Origin: Punica granatum
Lineage: Eukaryota > Streptophyta > Magnoliopsida > Myrtales > Lythraceae
Reading direction: 5' to 3'
NCBI RefSeq assembly: GCF_007655135.1
Contig: NC_045127.1
Coordinates: 3,472,001 to 3,536,000, forward strand
Length of the DNA stretch: 64,000 bases
The position numbers and the translations under genes are program-made. Below are positions 12,303 to 22,567 of this stretch, piece after piece; the first letter of the stretch is position 1; every line of letters begins with the position of its first letter. The notes under the pieces are model-generated. The model made no database searches, was not told the DNA's origin, and worked only from the letters and a program-made list of their open reading frames with translations.

Positions 12303-14706
12303 ATGACCGGCAGAGAAATCTTCCACAAGATGAAGGTACAGTGCACTGACTGACCCCATTTTACATTCTCCTCCGCTGTTGCCTTCTATCTGTAGTATTG
12401 TGATGCTTGTGTGTTGACAAAAATGTTGGATCTTGGGTTTTGATTATCGGGTGTTCTGTTCTTATGAGCTGTGATACCGTAGCTTACGACCCAAGAAGCA
12501 ATATGAATGAGATGGCTTTCTGAGAACATGTAGATTTCATAGTGGGTTCCTAGTTGGGCAACTCTTGATGCATTTCTTGGGCATTTTTTCATGTCAATGC
12601 AAGTGGAAGAAGCTTCGTTTTTTAGCAATAGAGTTGCCTGATGCCTTACCGTCTCCTGCTTTGGATATAATGTGAACCAAACACCTCGCTACTGACAAGG
12701 TGGTCTCTTGAGGGGAAACTTGTATATGTCTGATCAGATCGTCTCGTATTAGGATGATACGTTGGCTTCTGTCCATAATATGAATTGTGTATTAGTTGAT
12801 CAGTTCATATCACAAACTTGTGTGAAACTCTTGAATGATGCAAAGTACCTGTTTACACATGTGGTGTCTGAATCTGTGCCATTTCATTTGAGAATGGGAA
12901 AATCTTGGGCCCAGCTCCCTGGATTTCCTTAACTATGTGTTCATGCTGGTTTCCCTCCATCCTAATCTTTCTTCTAACTCATCAGTCATCACTGTATTCA
13001 GCCATTTGCTTCTTTAGCTCTTATGCTTAGAAATGTTAATGTAGTACTTCTACGTTGAGATACTCACTTAGGATCCCCAGTAAGATTCTTTGTCTCATTG
13101 TATAGCGAATTTTATGAAGACATAAGCTAAGGAAAATATACCACAAGTAAAGGCAAAGGCTTGTTCGAGATTAGGAGTTGGGGCTGCTGCTTCCATAAAG
13201 CTTTTGCTGCTTATATACTATAGGAAAGAACAACGCATGGTGGTGACTGGTTTAAGATAATTGTTGCAGGAAAAATTTGGGTTAGGTTCAGCTGCATCTG
13301 ACTCTGGAAAAGGGAAGAGTAAGATGTCCAAGCACATAACGCATGGATTTTACTTGGTTAAGGGGAAAGCATTTCATGCTATGGAAGATTATGTGGTTGC
13401 ACAGTTCAAGCAAGTCGACGACAATGAACTCGGTTTATTTGCTATATTTGATGGCCATCTAAGTCACGAGGTTCCCAATTATCTCTGCTCGCATCTGTTT
13501 GACAATATTATAAAAGAGGTTAGATTCCATGCACACTATACACCTACCCATCTGATGATAGACAATTGATTTATATGTATAAACTTTTCTGCAACAAGAA
13601 AGTTTTTCTATCTTTTTCCTTCATAGATAATCTGGTAAAACATGGACTAGTTTGCAGTTTGCATCTTTTGAAGATTTCTTTGGTGGAAGTACGAAAGCTT
13701 GTTTTGAATTCCTTTGAGATTTGGAAGTAGTGGATGCACTGGAGCATCTCTTGTATATGAAAATAGAAAATTGGGCGTTTTCGCCATGACAAAATAGCAT
13801 GCAATTTCTATGTTTTCATTGTCATCTATCAAAGTTACGAGAATTTGCATTTTGAGATCTTATTCTGGAAGTTTAAATTCATTTACTTTCATGATGGAAG
13901 TCCATTTTTTGTGGGTTTTCTTTTTGCAAGCAGCCAGGCTTTTGGTTGGAACCCGAGAAGGCAATTCATAGAGCATATCGTATAACTGACACTAACATCC
14001 TCGAGAAGGCAGCTGATTTGGGTAAAGGAGGTTCAACTGCAGTAACAGCAATACTAATTAATTGCCATAAGTTAATAGTAGCAAATGTTGGAGATTCCCG
14101 TGCTGTTATTAGCAAAAGGGGGGCTGCGAAACAGTTATCAATAGATCACGACCCCAATGTGGAGAGGCAGAGTATTGAGAACAGAGGCGGTTTTGTATCA
14201 AACTTCCCTGGTATTAAGAGACGCACAAAAAAACTTATTGGGTCATTTCTACTCAAGTTCTTAACACGCACATATTTCAAATTTTAAGATGGACTGTTAT
14301 TCTAAATAATGTCAGGAGACGTTCCACGTGTTGATGGGCAGCTGGCAGTGGCAAGGGCATTTGGTGACAAGAGTTTGAAGGAGCACTTGAGCTCGGAACC
14401 TGATGTGGCAGTGGAAGAGATAGATGATGATACAGAGCTCATCATATTAGCAAGTGATGGATTATGGAAGGTGAGAAAATCCGTGTTTTAGTCAATTCTT
14501 CGGTTTCTATCACTGAATAAAACCTGCAGAGGGGGATCGGAACTAATTCTTTGTAGAAATATTGACAGGTCATGTCAAATCAGGAAGCCATCGACTTGGT
14601 CAAGAACATAAAGGATGCTAAGTCAGCCGCAAAGCACTTAGCAGAAGAGGCACTTAGTAGGGAGAGCAAAGATGATATATCCTGCATAGTCGTGAGATTT
14701 CACTAA
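12303..14706 (+). CDS. Protein phosphatase 2C (clade F type)
   Basis: Five exons join in phase: 12303-12335, 13270-13518, 13934-14210, 14316-14470 and 14569-14706, giving 283 residues, the usual length for small cytosolic/nuclear plant PP2Cs. The metal-binding and catalytic motifs are present: MEDYVV, IFDGH, GGSTAV, NVGDSRAV, SDGLW and SKDDISCIVVRF. HGFYLVKGKAFHAMEDYVV and the SNFPGDVPRVDGQLAVARAF block match the clade containing PIA1, WIN2 and PAPP2C. The enzyme removes phosphate from Ser/Thr in a Mg/Mn-dependent way; members of the clade act in immunity, light and stress signalling. The first exon codes only 11 residues (MTGREIFHKMK) and is followed by a ~930-base intron. It was chosen because its GT donor at 12336 joins in phase and family members begin similarly. 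The exact orthologue is not determinable. Confidence 0.9.
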
Positions 14707-15208
14707 CTCTTTGAAATCTTGCTCAGCCTCTGTATGATAGAAATGTGATTATGCGATGCTTTAAGTTTGTTGCACTATAGCTCAGTTCTCTTCCTTGTGC
14801 AGTATTAGAACCTGATTTTACTTGTCCACGAGCAAACCTGCTTGTTTGTGTTGATCTCCTCAAGAAGAAGCAGTGGTGTGATTATATGATACTACATTTC
14901 CTTATGATCGATATATACTTTAATAGTCTAGTCAGTTGGTTTTAGAAAAGAATATGAATCTCAGATCAGAACTTCAATGCAAACTGCTTTACAATAACAT
15001 TTCATTCTCATACACCCTCGACTCGATGGCCTAGAGGCTTTATTTTGCATTACATTCCTGAGGCAGAGAATTTTCTAGCTAGATCAGGATCACACAAGAT
15101 GGAGTAGCTCTGTCTCAGTAGATTATTTATGCAACTTAAAGAGTCTTGTAATCAGCACCGGCTATGAAAGATCATTAGACAGGGGGCAAGTAGATCGAGA
15201 TGGGATGG

Positions 15209-15228
15209 TGACAGAAGAGAGAGAGCAT
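15209..15228 (-). promoter_or_regulatory. miR156 response element in the SPL 3'UTR
   Basis: The + strand reads TGACAGAAGAGAGAGAGCAT, nearly identical to mature miR156 itself, so the minus-strand transcript carries the complementary target ATGCTCTCTCTCTTCTGTCA. It lies 22 bases past the stop codon, as in SPL3/4/5 genes, where miR156 binds in the 3'UTR. Cleavage or translational block by miR156 is expected from family knowledge. Confidence 0.92.
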
Positions 15229-15249
15229 GCTAGCCAGATACTCAGTCAT

Positions 15250-16000
15250 TTATCTTATCTGGAAGTGCTTAAAAGATGTAGAATTTCCTTGGGGAAGGAT
15301 TTGAACTCTGCCCCTCTCGTCGGCATCCCTGCACTGACTGTCAGGCTTCAACTTTGAAGCTGGGCTGGCAGTTCTGCATCCCGAGCTTTCTCCATAGAAC
15401 TCTGCAGAGCTCTTCCTCCTCCTCTCATTGTGTCCTGCCAGCCTTCTGCGGCAACTCCTCTTTGCTTCGTCAAACTCCGTCAGCTCGTGAAACCTGTGGT
15501 AGAGGTAGAGAAAGTTGTAGCATTCGATTGAATTTTAAAATGCACGTTATATTGATAGAGAATCATAGGCTAGTTTGTACTTGCGATGCGTGTATATTCA
15601 TAAAAATATGCAGTGTGGGATAAGTTTGGGGGATCGAAGCTTAGACATGAGACCTGCTGCATTGCTGACAGAACCTCTGCCTCAGCCCAGCAACTATCAC
15701 CGATGGCGCCTTTGCATGGACTTCACACACCTTATGGCGGCGGTGGTACCGCTTTGCCTCACTCAAGTTGGCCCCACACTTCTCGGCCTGACAGCTCGGT
15801 GGTGAAGTCTCTCTTGCGCCACTTGGCCCTCTTTTTCCGGCCACAGATTTCTTCTTCCTTCCATCATCTGTAAAACCAGAGTCTCCTTCATTCTCGCCCA
15901 CCACTTCCTCTTCTTCTATGTCGTCTTCCATCTCTTCTTCGACTATGTTTCCCTTATCTCTCGGGGTGCTCTTCCCTCCGAGCCTTTTATTGGCATTCAT
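15250..16000 (-). CDS. SPL3/4/5: SQUAMOSA promoter-binding-like transcription factor, SPL3/4/5 type
   Basis: There are two exons, 16000-15654 and 15493-15250, joined within the Arg codon of CSRFHEL, giving 196 residues. The N-terminal part is acidic ([12 protein letters not shown]). The SBP domain runs from ~68 to 144 and contains both zinc sites: CQAEKC...[11 protein letters not shown], then [20 protein letters not shown]. The overlapping nuclear localisation signal is [16 protein letters not shown]. The protein ends in HFQIR, typical of the short SPL3/4/5 group. Such factors bind GTAC cores and promote the vegetative-to-reproductive switch by activating genes such as FUL, LFY and AP1. The intron position inside the SBP domain is conserved in the family. 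The miR156 site downstream supports age-dependent repression. Which of SPL3, 4 or 5 it corresponds to cannot be decided. Confidence 0.95.
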
Positions 16001-16159
16001 CTCGGGCCGGGCAAAGCGGAGAGGGTGTGAGTTCAGTAGTAGTGGAGGTGTGTGGGAGAGTTTGAAGGAAAGGTGCTGAGAAATAGGTGGAAATTGAAGA
16101 CAGTGAGGACCACAGGAGGTCCCATGCCATCTCTATCACTGAAGGGTGTTAGATACAGT

Positions 16160-18060
16160 GAAGGTTAATGTTTCAGAAAGTTCACTAAAGAAGATTGCAA
16201 TTTTTGTCCCTGAAATTTTGCCTTTCTGCTGACAGGTCTTTAGCCTAATTCTTGCTTTCTCGGTGCTTAGTGCTAACCTTTTCCGGTATTTGTCGGGTAA
16301 TCCAACCCTCGGGGCCCTTATCGAAGCAAATGCTTGTTACTCGTGGAAGTTGGTGCGGTTATGCTTTCTTAAGATTGTTTTTTGTGCTGTTCCATTTAGA
16401 GCTGATGATGAAGAAAGCATTCATGTTAGTGCTGACGAAGGGACTGAGAGGGACAGCTCAGAATTTTAAAGACTGAACCTCTCCGAAGGGCAAGGGCACT
16501 AAAAATTTCGCCTCTTTCAGGTAGACATGCTGGGACCTTAGTACCTCGTGACTTCGTCCCTGTTAACTTTTGGTCTACTGCACAATTTAAAAGATTCCTG
16601 TCCTAGATGTATTGGTACACCATGTGACTGACCCATTATCTCCCCATGTTATCGTCTGGCTTGTCCTTCCATTACCAGGTGATAGCTTGCGTCTGGAGGA
16701 GGTCGGGTCAATCATTCAGGCCTGATAGTTAAGAGGTCTACGTCTTGGTTACTGACCATAATCTTAGTGGACTCTATCCGGGTTTGAGAGAATGCTCAGC
16801 TGCAGGATCTCATCGAGGTATATAATCAAAAGCTAAAGTCTCATCTTTTGGATCTATGCATATATGTGCGTAAGACACATAAAAGGTTATATAGCTAGCA
16901 TGCATAAAAGCATATAGGACTAAAGATCGATGGATCAAAATTGTAAGGGTCTTTCGAAACCCCCCAATCTCTCTTTTCCGCGTCTTACCACCTTTCCCAT
17001 GGCTTGATTTGATCGTTTCACTTGTCACACTCTCTTTTCCGCGTCTTGCCACCTTTCCCACGGCTTGATTTGATCGTTTTACTTCTCATGCTACGGATTA
17101 TTCACCCGCCACCACACTCAAGTAGTGCTGGTCGCTTTCGGTTTTAGGATGGGTCTCGGTATAGTCTTCTTCACAGATTCTCTCGTGTCTTCTTCTGTCT
17201 TTAAAACCAGACCTCTATTTGAATGATGGGAAACACGACTCATGGGTGCTGAAGGTGACTGCCGCACCGTGTCTGAGATTAGCACGTCATAATTCGTGGG
17301 CGATCCGGGGTTCGTGCTTTTTCTCTGGAAATCAAGATGAGTATCAATGCTAAATGAAACGAGAATATTGACTTTTTGGGGTCTTCCATTTCATCGGTCG
17401 ATTGGCTTCTCGGAACTTCCCTTTTGTTCATCTTGTTCTTTTCTTGGTCTTCCCTGCAAAATATCCGAGACAAAGCACCAATTGGCTTTCATATTCTCTT
17501 CTTCTTTTCTCGTCTTCCATTTAAAGTAAAATCCATGAACTAAGTCGTTTTCCGGGCTGCCCGTGAGAAGGACTAAGGGCGGTTCGATCTCCTTCCCGAG
17601 TGCTTTTTGTATATCGAAGTAACTTTGATTTGCCTGTTGAGTTAGAAAGAGATCCACAAACAACATTGGTACGTCCACCGTGACATGGAATACTGATTGG
17701 AACACAGACAGATATGGGTCCTGTGGTCCTCTTAAGCATACATGCGAGGTGGAGACCAGTACTTGTTCTGCCGAACCGCATGCTTCGAATAGGCTTCACT
17801 TTCAGTGGGATTGTTGTTGTATTATATTATGCCCTTCGTCTCTTTCTATCCAGACTTTTTAGTCCTTTTTTATCGTCTCATGCGAAACCGTGAATCGAAT
17901 CGATTGGCGCTTTCACCTCTGTGTCGTGTTGCTCGATAGCTTGCGCTCGGGCTCACTCGTGTCCTTTTAAGAACGAGAAGTGGAGAATGTATCTGATTCC
18001 ACATGAACTCTGCGCTGGACTGTATTCAACATGCAACATTGGCGAATGAAGTGTAATTTA
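16160..18060. other. GC-richer block with broken frames, origin unknown
   Basis: This stretch looks clearly less AT-rich than the flanking DNA. On the + strand a frame from about 16230 to 16469 reads through LFRYLSGNPTLGALIEANAC and RADDEESIHVSADEGTERD. On the - strand 17705-17391 contains YFDIQKALGKEIEPPLVLL and GRPRKEQDEQKGSSEK, and a shifted frame continues downstream. I recognise no family. The texture (moderate GC, chimeric frames, short direct repeats) resembles plant mitochondrial intergenic DNA, so a nuclear insertion of organelle DNA is one possibility. It could equally be a decayed gene. Confidence 0.3.
16971..17092. repeat. Tandem duplication, 61-bp unit
   Basis: CTCTTTTCCGCGTCTTACC and CTCTTTTCCGCGTCTTGCC start at 16971 and 17032. 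Both copies continue with ACCTTTCCCA-GGCTTGATTTGATCGTTT. There are only a few mismatches between the two. Confidence 0.9.
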
Positions 18061-18068
18061 GACTCTAG

Positions 18069-18495
18069 TGGGGGTGATATCGAGCCGAGTCGACCTCGAG
18101 TGTAGCCAAGCTCGACTCGATTCGACTAAAAAATGTTAAGCTCGAGCTCGGTCGAGTTTTGGAATCCTAGCTCGACCTTGGCTCGAAATGCAATCGAGTA
18201 ACTTGAGTTCGGTTCTTTTGGCTTCATTAAGTTCACGAGAAAAAGCCCTGCCCAATTTTTATATAAAGTATGGACTCGGGCCATTAATAAAATGATATAT
18301 ATGTAATTTTTACATAAAAGATTGATAAATTTTCATTAAGCTCCCAAGCTCGACTAGTCAAATGCTACTGAGCTTGAACTCGACCCGCTCAAAATAGAAA
18401 CCTGGACTTGAGCTCGCACGAGGTTGACAAGGCCGAGTCGAGTCCATGCTATAATTGTTATCGATTCTGAGTAGCCCGTCGAACTTACATCCCTA
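18069..18495. mobile_element. hAT-like non-autonomous element
   Basis: A 427-bp segment is flanked by an 8-bp near-perfect target duplication, GACTCTAG (18061-18068) and GACACTAG (18496-18503). The ends TGGGGGTGATA and, inverted, TAGGGATGTAAG fit the short TRGGGRTG-type termini common in plant hAT transposons. The interior is rich in CTCGA/TCGAG words on both strands and has no coding frame. The 8-bp duplication plus the terminal motif favour hAT. Confidence 0.6.
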
Positions 18496-18751
18496 GACAC
18501 TAGGGATCATAATAAAGACAATTTAGATGTAGGGTGCACTGAAGCCAGGTCCAAATTACGGGGGGCGAATTGAAATTTCCCTGATGAACGCCAGAACGGA
18601 GCCTGGGCCTGGTCTTAGGCCTGGGCCTTCCAAGATAGGCCTAGGGGCCCTGACCACAGCAAAAACCCGAAGCCCAATCCAGTTCAATGACGTTTTGATC
18701 CCGAGCATCGATGTATTAAGGAAGCCATCTTCATAATTCATTTTTCTGAAT

Positions 18752-18778
18752 TTATATATATATATATATATATATATA
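18752..18778. repeat. (TA)n microsatellite
   Basis: An uninterrupted TA run of about 12 units. Confidence 0.9.
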
Positions 18779-19009
18779 AACTCAGGACAGGTCTGCGCGT
18801 ACACAATATATAAGAAAACTTAATGAATTATAATATATTTGATTTTCTATCAAGGTGTTTTTTGATTTATCAAGAGAGTTTTTAATAAAATTTATACATT
18901 TTATTCACTATTTCAAAACAATGTCATAATTTTTCTAAGATTACAATAAAAAAGTGAGAGAGAGAATTAGGACTATTAAAATGGTGCTTTCGTTTCCCAT
19001 TCAGAGGAT

Positions 19010-19039
19010 ACACAAACACACACACACACACACACACAC
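19010..19039. repeat. (CA)n microsatellite
   Basis: A CA run of about 13-15 units with one interruption (ACAAACACAC). Confidence 0.9.
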
Positions 19040-19198
19040 TACGAAATGAGTTGGTAAAAGGTTGTAAAAGATAATTTATTCAATGTTAATAAAAAAATTT
19101 TATTTAATTATCAAGAAAATCATTCAGTGTTTACATATTTACAAATGGAGAAAAAAATTAATTTTCAGGATAATATATTTAATTTATTGGCACTTTTC

Positions 19199-19208
19199 GA
19201 TATAAAAT
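19199..19208 (+). promoter_or_regulatory. TATA-like box of the acyl-CoA dehydrogenase gene
   Basis: GATATAAAAT lies about 175 bases before the ATG at 19381. It is plausible but unproven. Confidence 0.3.
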
Positions 19209-19380
19209 CTATGTTATAATTTCACTGAAATTATAAAATTTTAAAAAATAGAAAAATGGACTGTGATTGCCAAAATGGAAATTCCACCTCTCGATTTTCA
19301 CGTTTATCTTCACATCCTGTCTTTGTCTATGATCGGAGAAAGCTGCAGACGCTGTGAGGTGAGGAGAGTTGGGAGTGAAG

Positions 19381-21381
19381 ATGGCGGCAGAGTGTGAAGC
19401 CATAGGGGTGGTTGGCGGCGGCCAAATGGGCTCTGGAATAGCTCAACTCGGCCTCGTCCACGGCCTCCACGTCTACCTCTCAGATTCCGACCCGGAGGCC
19501 CTCGCCAGAGCCTCCAAGTCCATTTCCTCTTCAATTCAACGATTGATCTCCAAAGGCAACCTCTCCGAGGTATCAAAGCTCGTGTCTTTTGCTCTCCCAA
19601 TGAGCGACTGCAACACAAAGCTTAAGACTTTGAATTTGGGAATTTAGATCTTTTACTCCTCCTTGATTTGTAGCATAGTTGTGCTTGTCCTGTCGCTTTA
19701 TAGTCATCACTCATAGTTAGACTTATCCGGTGACTGGAAGTTTTCCAAGCTTCTCGGAGCACCCAACTAGAGAAATTTTGAGATTTTATGGACCAGATTG
19801 ATAAGGGTGTGCGGTATAAAAAGCAAAGAAGATGCACATGATCTGTTGTTAAGCTCCAAAAAGTCGAATAAATAGGCGTAGGAGAACAATTTGCAAGCTT
19901 TTGACACGATAGGGGTGGCTCGTGATCGAGATTATATAGGGGGTGATCCACTGCTACTCATCTGGCTTTAAAGTTAATTGAATTCCTTCGTCTTCCTGCA
20001 AGGAAAGGCAGAAGGTAGCGCTGCCCTGCAGCGTCTTCACTGTACCTCATCGCTGGAAGAGATGAATGGGTGCGATGTCATCATTGAAGCGATCGTGGAA
20101 TCTGAAGAGGTCAAGAAGAAGCTGTTCGTTGAGCTAGACAGGATCGCGAAGGCTCCTGCGATTCTAGCATCGAACACGAGCTCCATCTCCATCACTCGTC
20201 TAGCCTCTGCTACTAAGCGACCTGCCCAGGTTGTGTTCCGAGTAGTTTATGCTCATTTAAGTGTCATATTGTGATAGAAAATTTTTGATTTTCCAAATTT
20301 AAAGGACGAAGACAATGAAATCCTCCTGTTCCCCGCAGAAACTCAATCATGATTTTGTTAAAAGCTTTTGAAAATTTTACTCCTGAGTTGTTGGTCTTGA
20401 TCCGGCTTATCTTATGTGATAGTTCCTTGCTCCAGTAGGAACACCTTGGTTTTGAATTGTATTGAATGCTGTTCATGGTGAACACAATAGTGGGATGCCC
20501 TTTGATTCTGCTTCCATCCTTGATTATACTTCTTGGAGCCTATCTGGTTCGTATAGTTGTTCAGGAATGTTTTAATCATAGTGTGACGATACTGCGAAGT
20601 TTGGTATGGATGAATAGAATCAGTTTGGAAAGGGATTTATTTTGTATATGGATTCCGTAGTGTGAAGTCATATATCTTACTAATATTCGTGTTCTCACAG
20701 ATGAAAGAACTTTTGTCACCTGTAGGTTATTGGGATGCACTTCATGAATCCTCCGCCTGTAATGAAACTTGTTGAGATCATACGAGGTGTGAACACATCA
20801 GATGAAACATTTCTCGCCACGAAAGCATTGGCTGAAAGGTGAATCTTCTGGAGCACTCATCAAAAGAAGTTGGTTATGATTGATGACTGAATAGTTGAAC
20901 GTTCTCCAACTTAATATGCAGGTTTGGAAAGACGGTTATATGCTCACTGGACTATTAAGTTGGTTATGATTGATGGTTGAATAGTTGAACGTTCTCCAAC
21001 TCAATATGCAGGTTTGGAAAGACGGTTATATGCTCACAGGACTATTCGGGATTCATCGTGAACCGGATTCTGATGCCAATGATAAACGAAGCATTCTATG
21101 CCCTCTTCACCGGGGTCGCAACCAAAGAAGACATTGATACAGGGATGAAGCTGGGGACGAACCACCCGATGGGCCCACTTGAGCTCGCAGACTTTATTGG
21201 GCTCGACGTCTGCCTCTCGATAATGAGAGTTCTCCACTCAGGCCTAGGAGGCAGCAAATACGTCCCCTGCCCTCTTCTGGTTCAATACGTTGACGCAGGC
21301 CAGCTTGGGAGGAAACAAGGCCTCGGAGTTTACGATTATCGAAAATCGCCTGGACCAACCAAACCAAATTCTCGACTTTAG
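19381..21381 (+). CDS. 3-hydroxyacyl-CoA / 3-hydroxybutyryl-CoA dehydrogenase
   Basis: Four exons are 19381-19569, 20008-20229, 20726-20838 and 21012-21381, giving 297 residues, close to the single-domain plant enzyme. It is a Rossmann NAD(H) enzyme that oxidises 3-hydroxyacyl-CoA (3-hydroxybutyryl-CoA dehydrogenase-like). The dinucleotide loop [13 protein letters not shown] sits at ~9-21, the central ILASNTSS strand at ~121-128, the catalytic segment [16 protein letters not shown] follows, and the C-terminal domain holds [18 protein letters not shown] and [18 protein letters not shown]. Unlike peroxisomal multifunctional proteins there is no hydratase domain. The C-terminus (NSRL) resembles a PTS1-like tripeptide SRL, so peroxisomal import is likely. 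The acceptor at 20008 was chosen by phase; an earlier AG at 20001-20002 would shift the frame. The last acceptor region is duplicated (20868-21047); only the second copy gives an open frame. Confidence 0.92.
20868..21047 (+). repeat. 90-bp tandem duplication of an intron-exon junction
   Basis: AGTTGGTTATGATTGATG at 20868 recurs at 20958. Each unit carries intron tail, acceptor (AATATGCAG) and the first ~35 bases of exon 4. There are two AG acceptors, at 20920-20921 and 21010-21011, exactly 90 bases apart. Copy 1 diverges at its end to GACTATTAAG, placing an in-frame TAA. Confidence 0.97.
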
Positions 21382-21545
21382 AGCTTTACATGTTACAGTA
21401 CCTAAAACAACAATGCTTTTGCAGATATTTATTAATACTTGTAGCGATGGAGGATTTGTCTGCTCGTCTATGTACGTGAGAGGCAGCCATTGTGGAAGTC
21501 CTGGTAAGCTGTCCCTTTCTGGGTGATCATTTTTCTGCATATATA

Positions 21546-21578
<33 letters not shown>

Positions 21579-22396
21579 TTATAAAGAGATGCTGTATATG
21601 AATAATGAGGGGACATGAGAGCGGCCCCATGGATTGAAAATCACATGGCCTGATCTTTTTTTTCCCTTACCTTTTCTCTGTAAGAGGGGGGATTGATTGG
21701 GACAATAAGATGCAAAAAGGTCAAAAAGTGGATGGGACAATTGTGTTAATCCGAATCTACTTGCATATTCAAGAAAGGACATTAACAGTATGGCTCTTCC
21801 ATAATCTTCAATCACCGAGTGGTCAGTGGCTGCATACATTTCTGCCCCTAATGCTTGCCAGCTGCTGCAGAATCTGTTTTGTGAGATAAATTCATATGGG
21901 TCCCCGATTTACGGGATCTGTTCGACCGATGGGGCGTTTACGACAAGTAACTCGTCCCGCAACGAAATGAGTTGCACAATATTACATTCGTCAGATCCGT
22001 AGCTACTACATAGGTACAACCGACGTGATACCGTATGATCCATAATACGCAAAGTATGATGAGACTGAAGTAGGAAGCAAGGTCTGATTATCAATAGGAC
22101 TAGCGAAGTTCGAAGATGATCATGAGGGGCAGGGCAGCCCCACAGCCATTGCTTCCCAGAGGCCCCATCCCCAAATTCTTCGAACCTGTCATTATTTGAA
22201 AGCGACTGAAATGGAATCCAACGCCCAAAAGCCAAACAAAGAAACGCTCCCATCCCATTATTAGGCCAGAAAGTAAGAAGGCGATAGAGAGAGAGAGAGA
22301 GAGAGAGGAGAGCCTCATTGCAGCAGCGAGCAGAGGCATTGATAACAGTTGTAGGAGCTGAGGAAGAAGGAGGAAGGAGGAGGAGGAGGGGGGGCA
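21382..22396. other. Intergenic region before the small Cys/Lys-rich protein gene
   Basis: It contains the 3'UTR of the dehydrogenase, an (AT)n(GTAT)n microsatellite at 21539-21578 and a (GA)n tract at 22289-22308 in the presumed leader of the next gene. No further gene was seen on either strand. Confidence 0.5.
21539..21578. repeat. (AT)n(GTAT)n compound microsatellite
   Basis: Eight AT units are followed by about six GTAT units. Confidence 0.9.
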
Positions 22397-22567
22397 ATGA
22401 AGTTCTTGTTCCAGTGTCCATGCTGCTCTTGCTTCTGCTTCCTGAAGCCCAAGAAAGGGAAGGCTAAGGTGAAGGAAGCTGCCCAGCAAGTGCAGAAGAA
22501 GGAGGAAGCTGGGAAGAAAGCTGAAGCTGCAGATAAGAAGCCCGAGGAAAAGAAGAAGGATCAATGA
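22397..22567 (+). CDS. Small Cys-rich/Lys-rich protein (56 aa), unknown function
   Basis: ATG at 22397 opens a 57-codon frame ending at TGA 22565-22567. The first 17 residues (MKFLFQCPCCSCFCFLK) combine aromatic residues with five Cys, followed by a highly charged Lys/Glu/Ala helix-forming tail (KPKKGKAKVKEAAQQ... ending PEEKKKDQ). The layout suggests a lipid-modified (S-acylated) membrane-tethered peptide with a basic tail; this is inference. I believe similar short proteins starting MKFLFQCPCCSCFCF exist in other dicots, but I cannot name a function. A (GA)n leader just upstream and the strong coding bias support a real gene. The opposite strand also has a long Leu-rich frame (22564-22100), which is an artefact of GA/CT-rich sequence. 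Confidence 0.7.
   Translation: MKFLFQCPCCSCFCFLKPKKGKAKVKEAAQQVQKKEEAGKKAEAADKKPEEKKKDQ

Noticed and set aside
20922..20955. Earlier exon-4 start of the dehydrogenase at the first duplicated acceptor
   Set aside because: It runs into TAA at 20954-20956, so the second acceptor at 21010-21011 was used for the gene model.
22100..22564. 154-codon minus-strand frame (Leu/Ser-rich)
   Set aside because: It is the complement of GA-rich leader and the Lys/Glu-rich small gene. Its composition (poly-Leu/Ser) is explained by CT-rich DNA.
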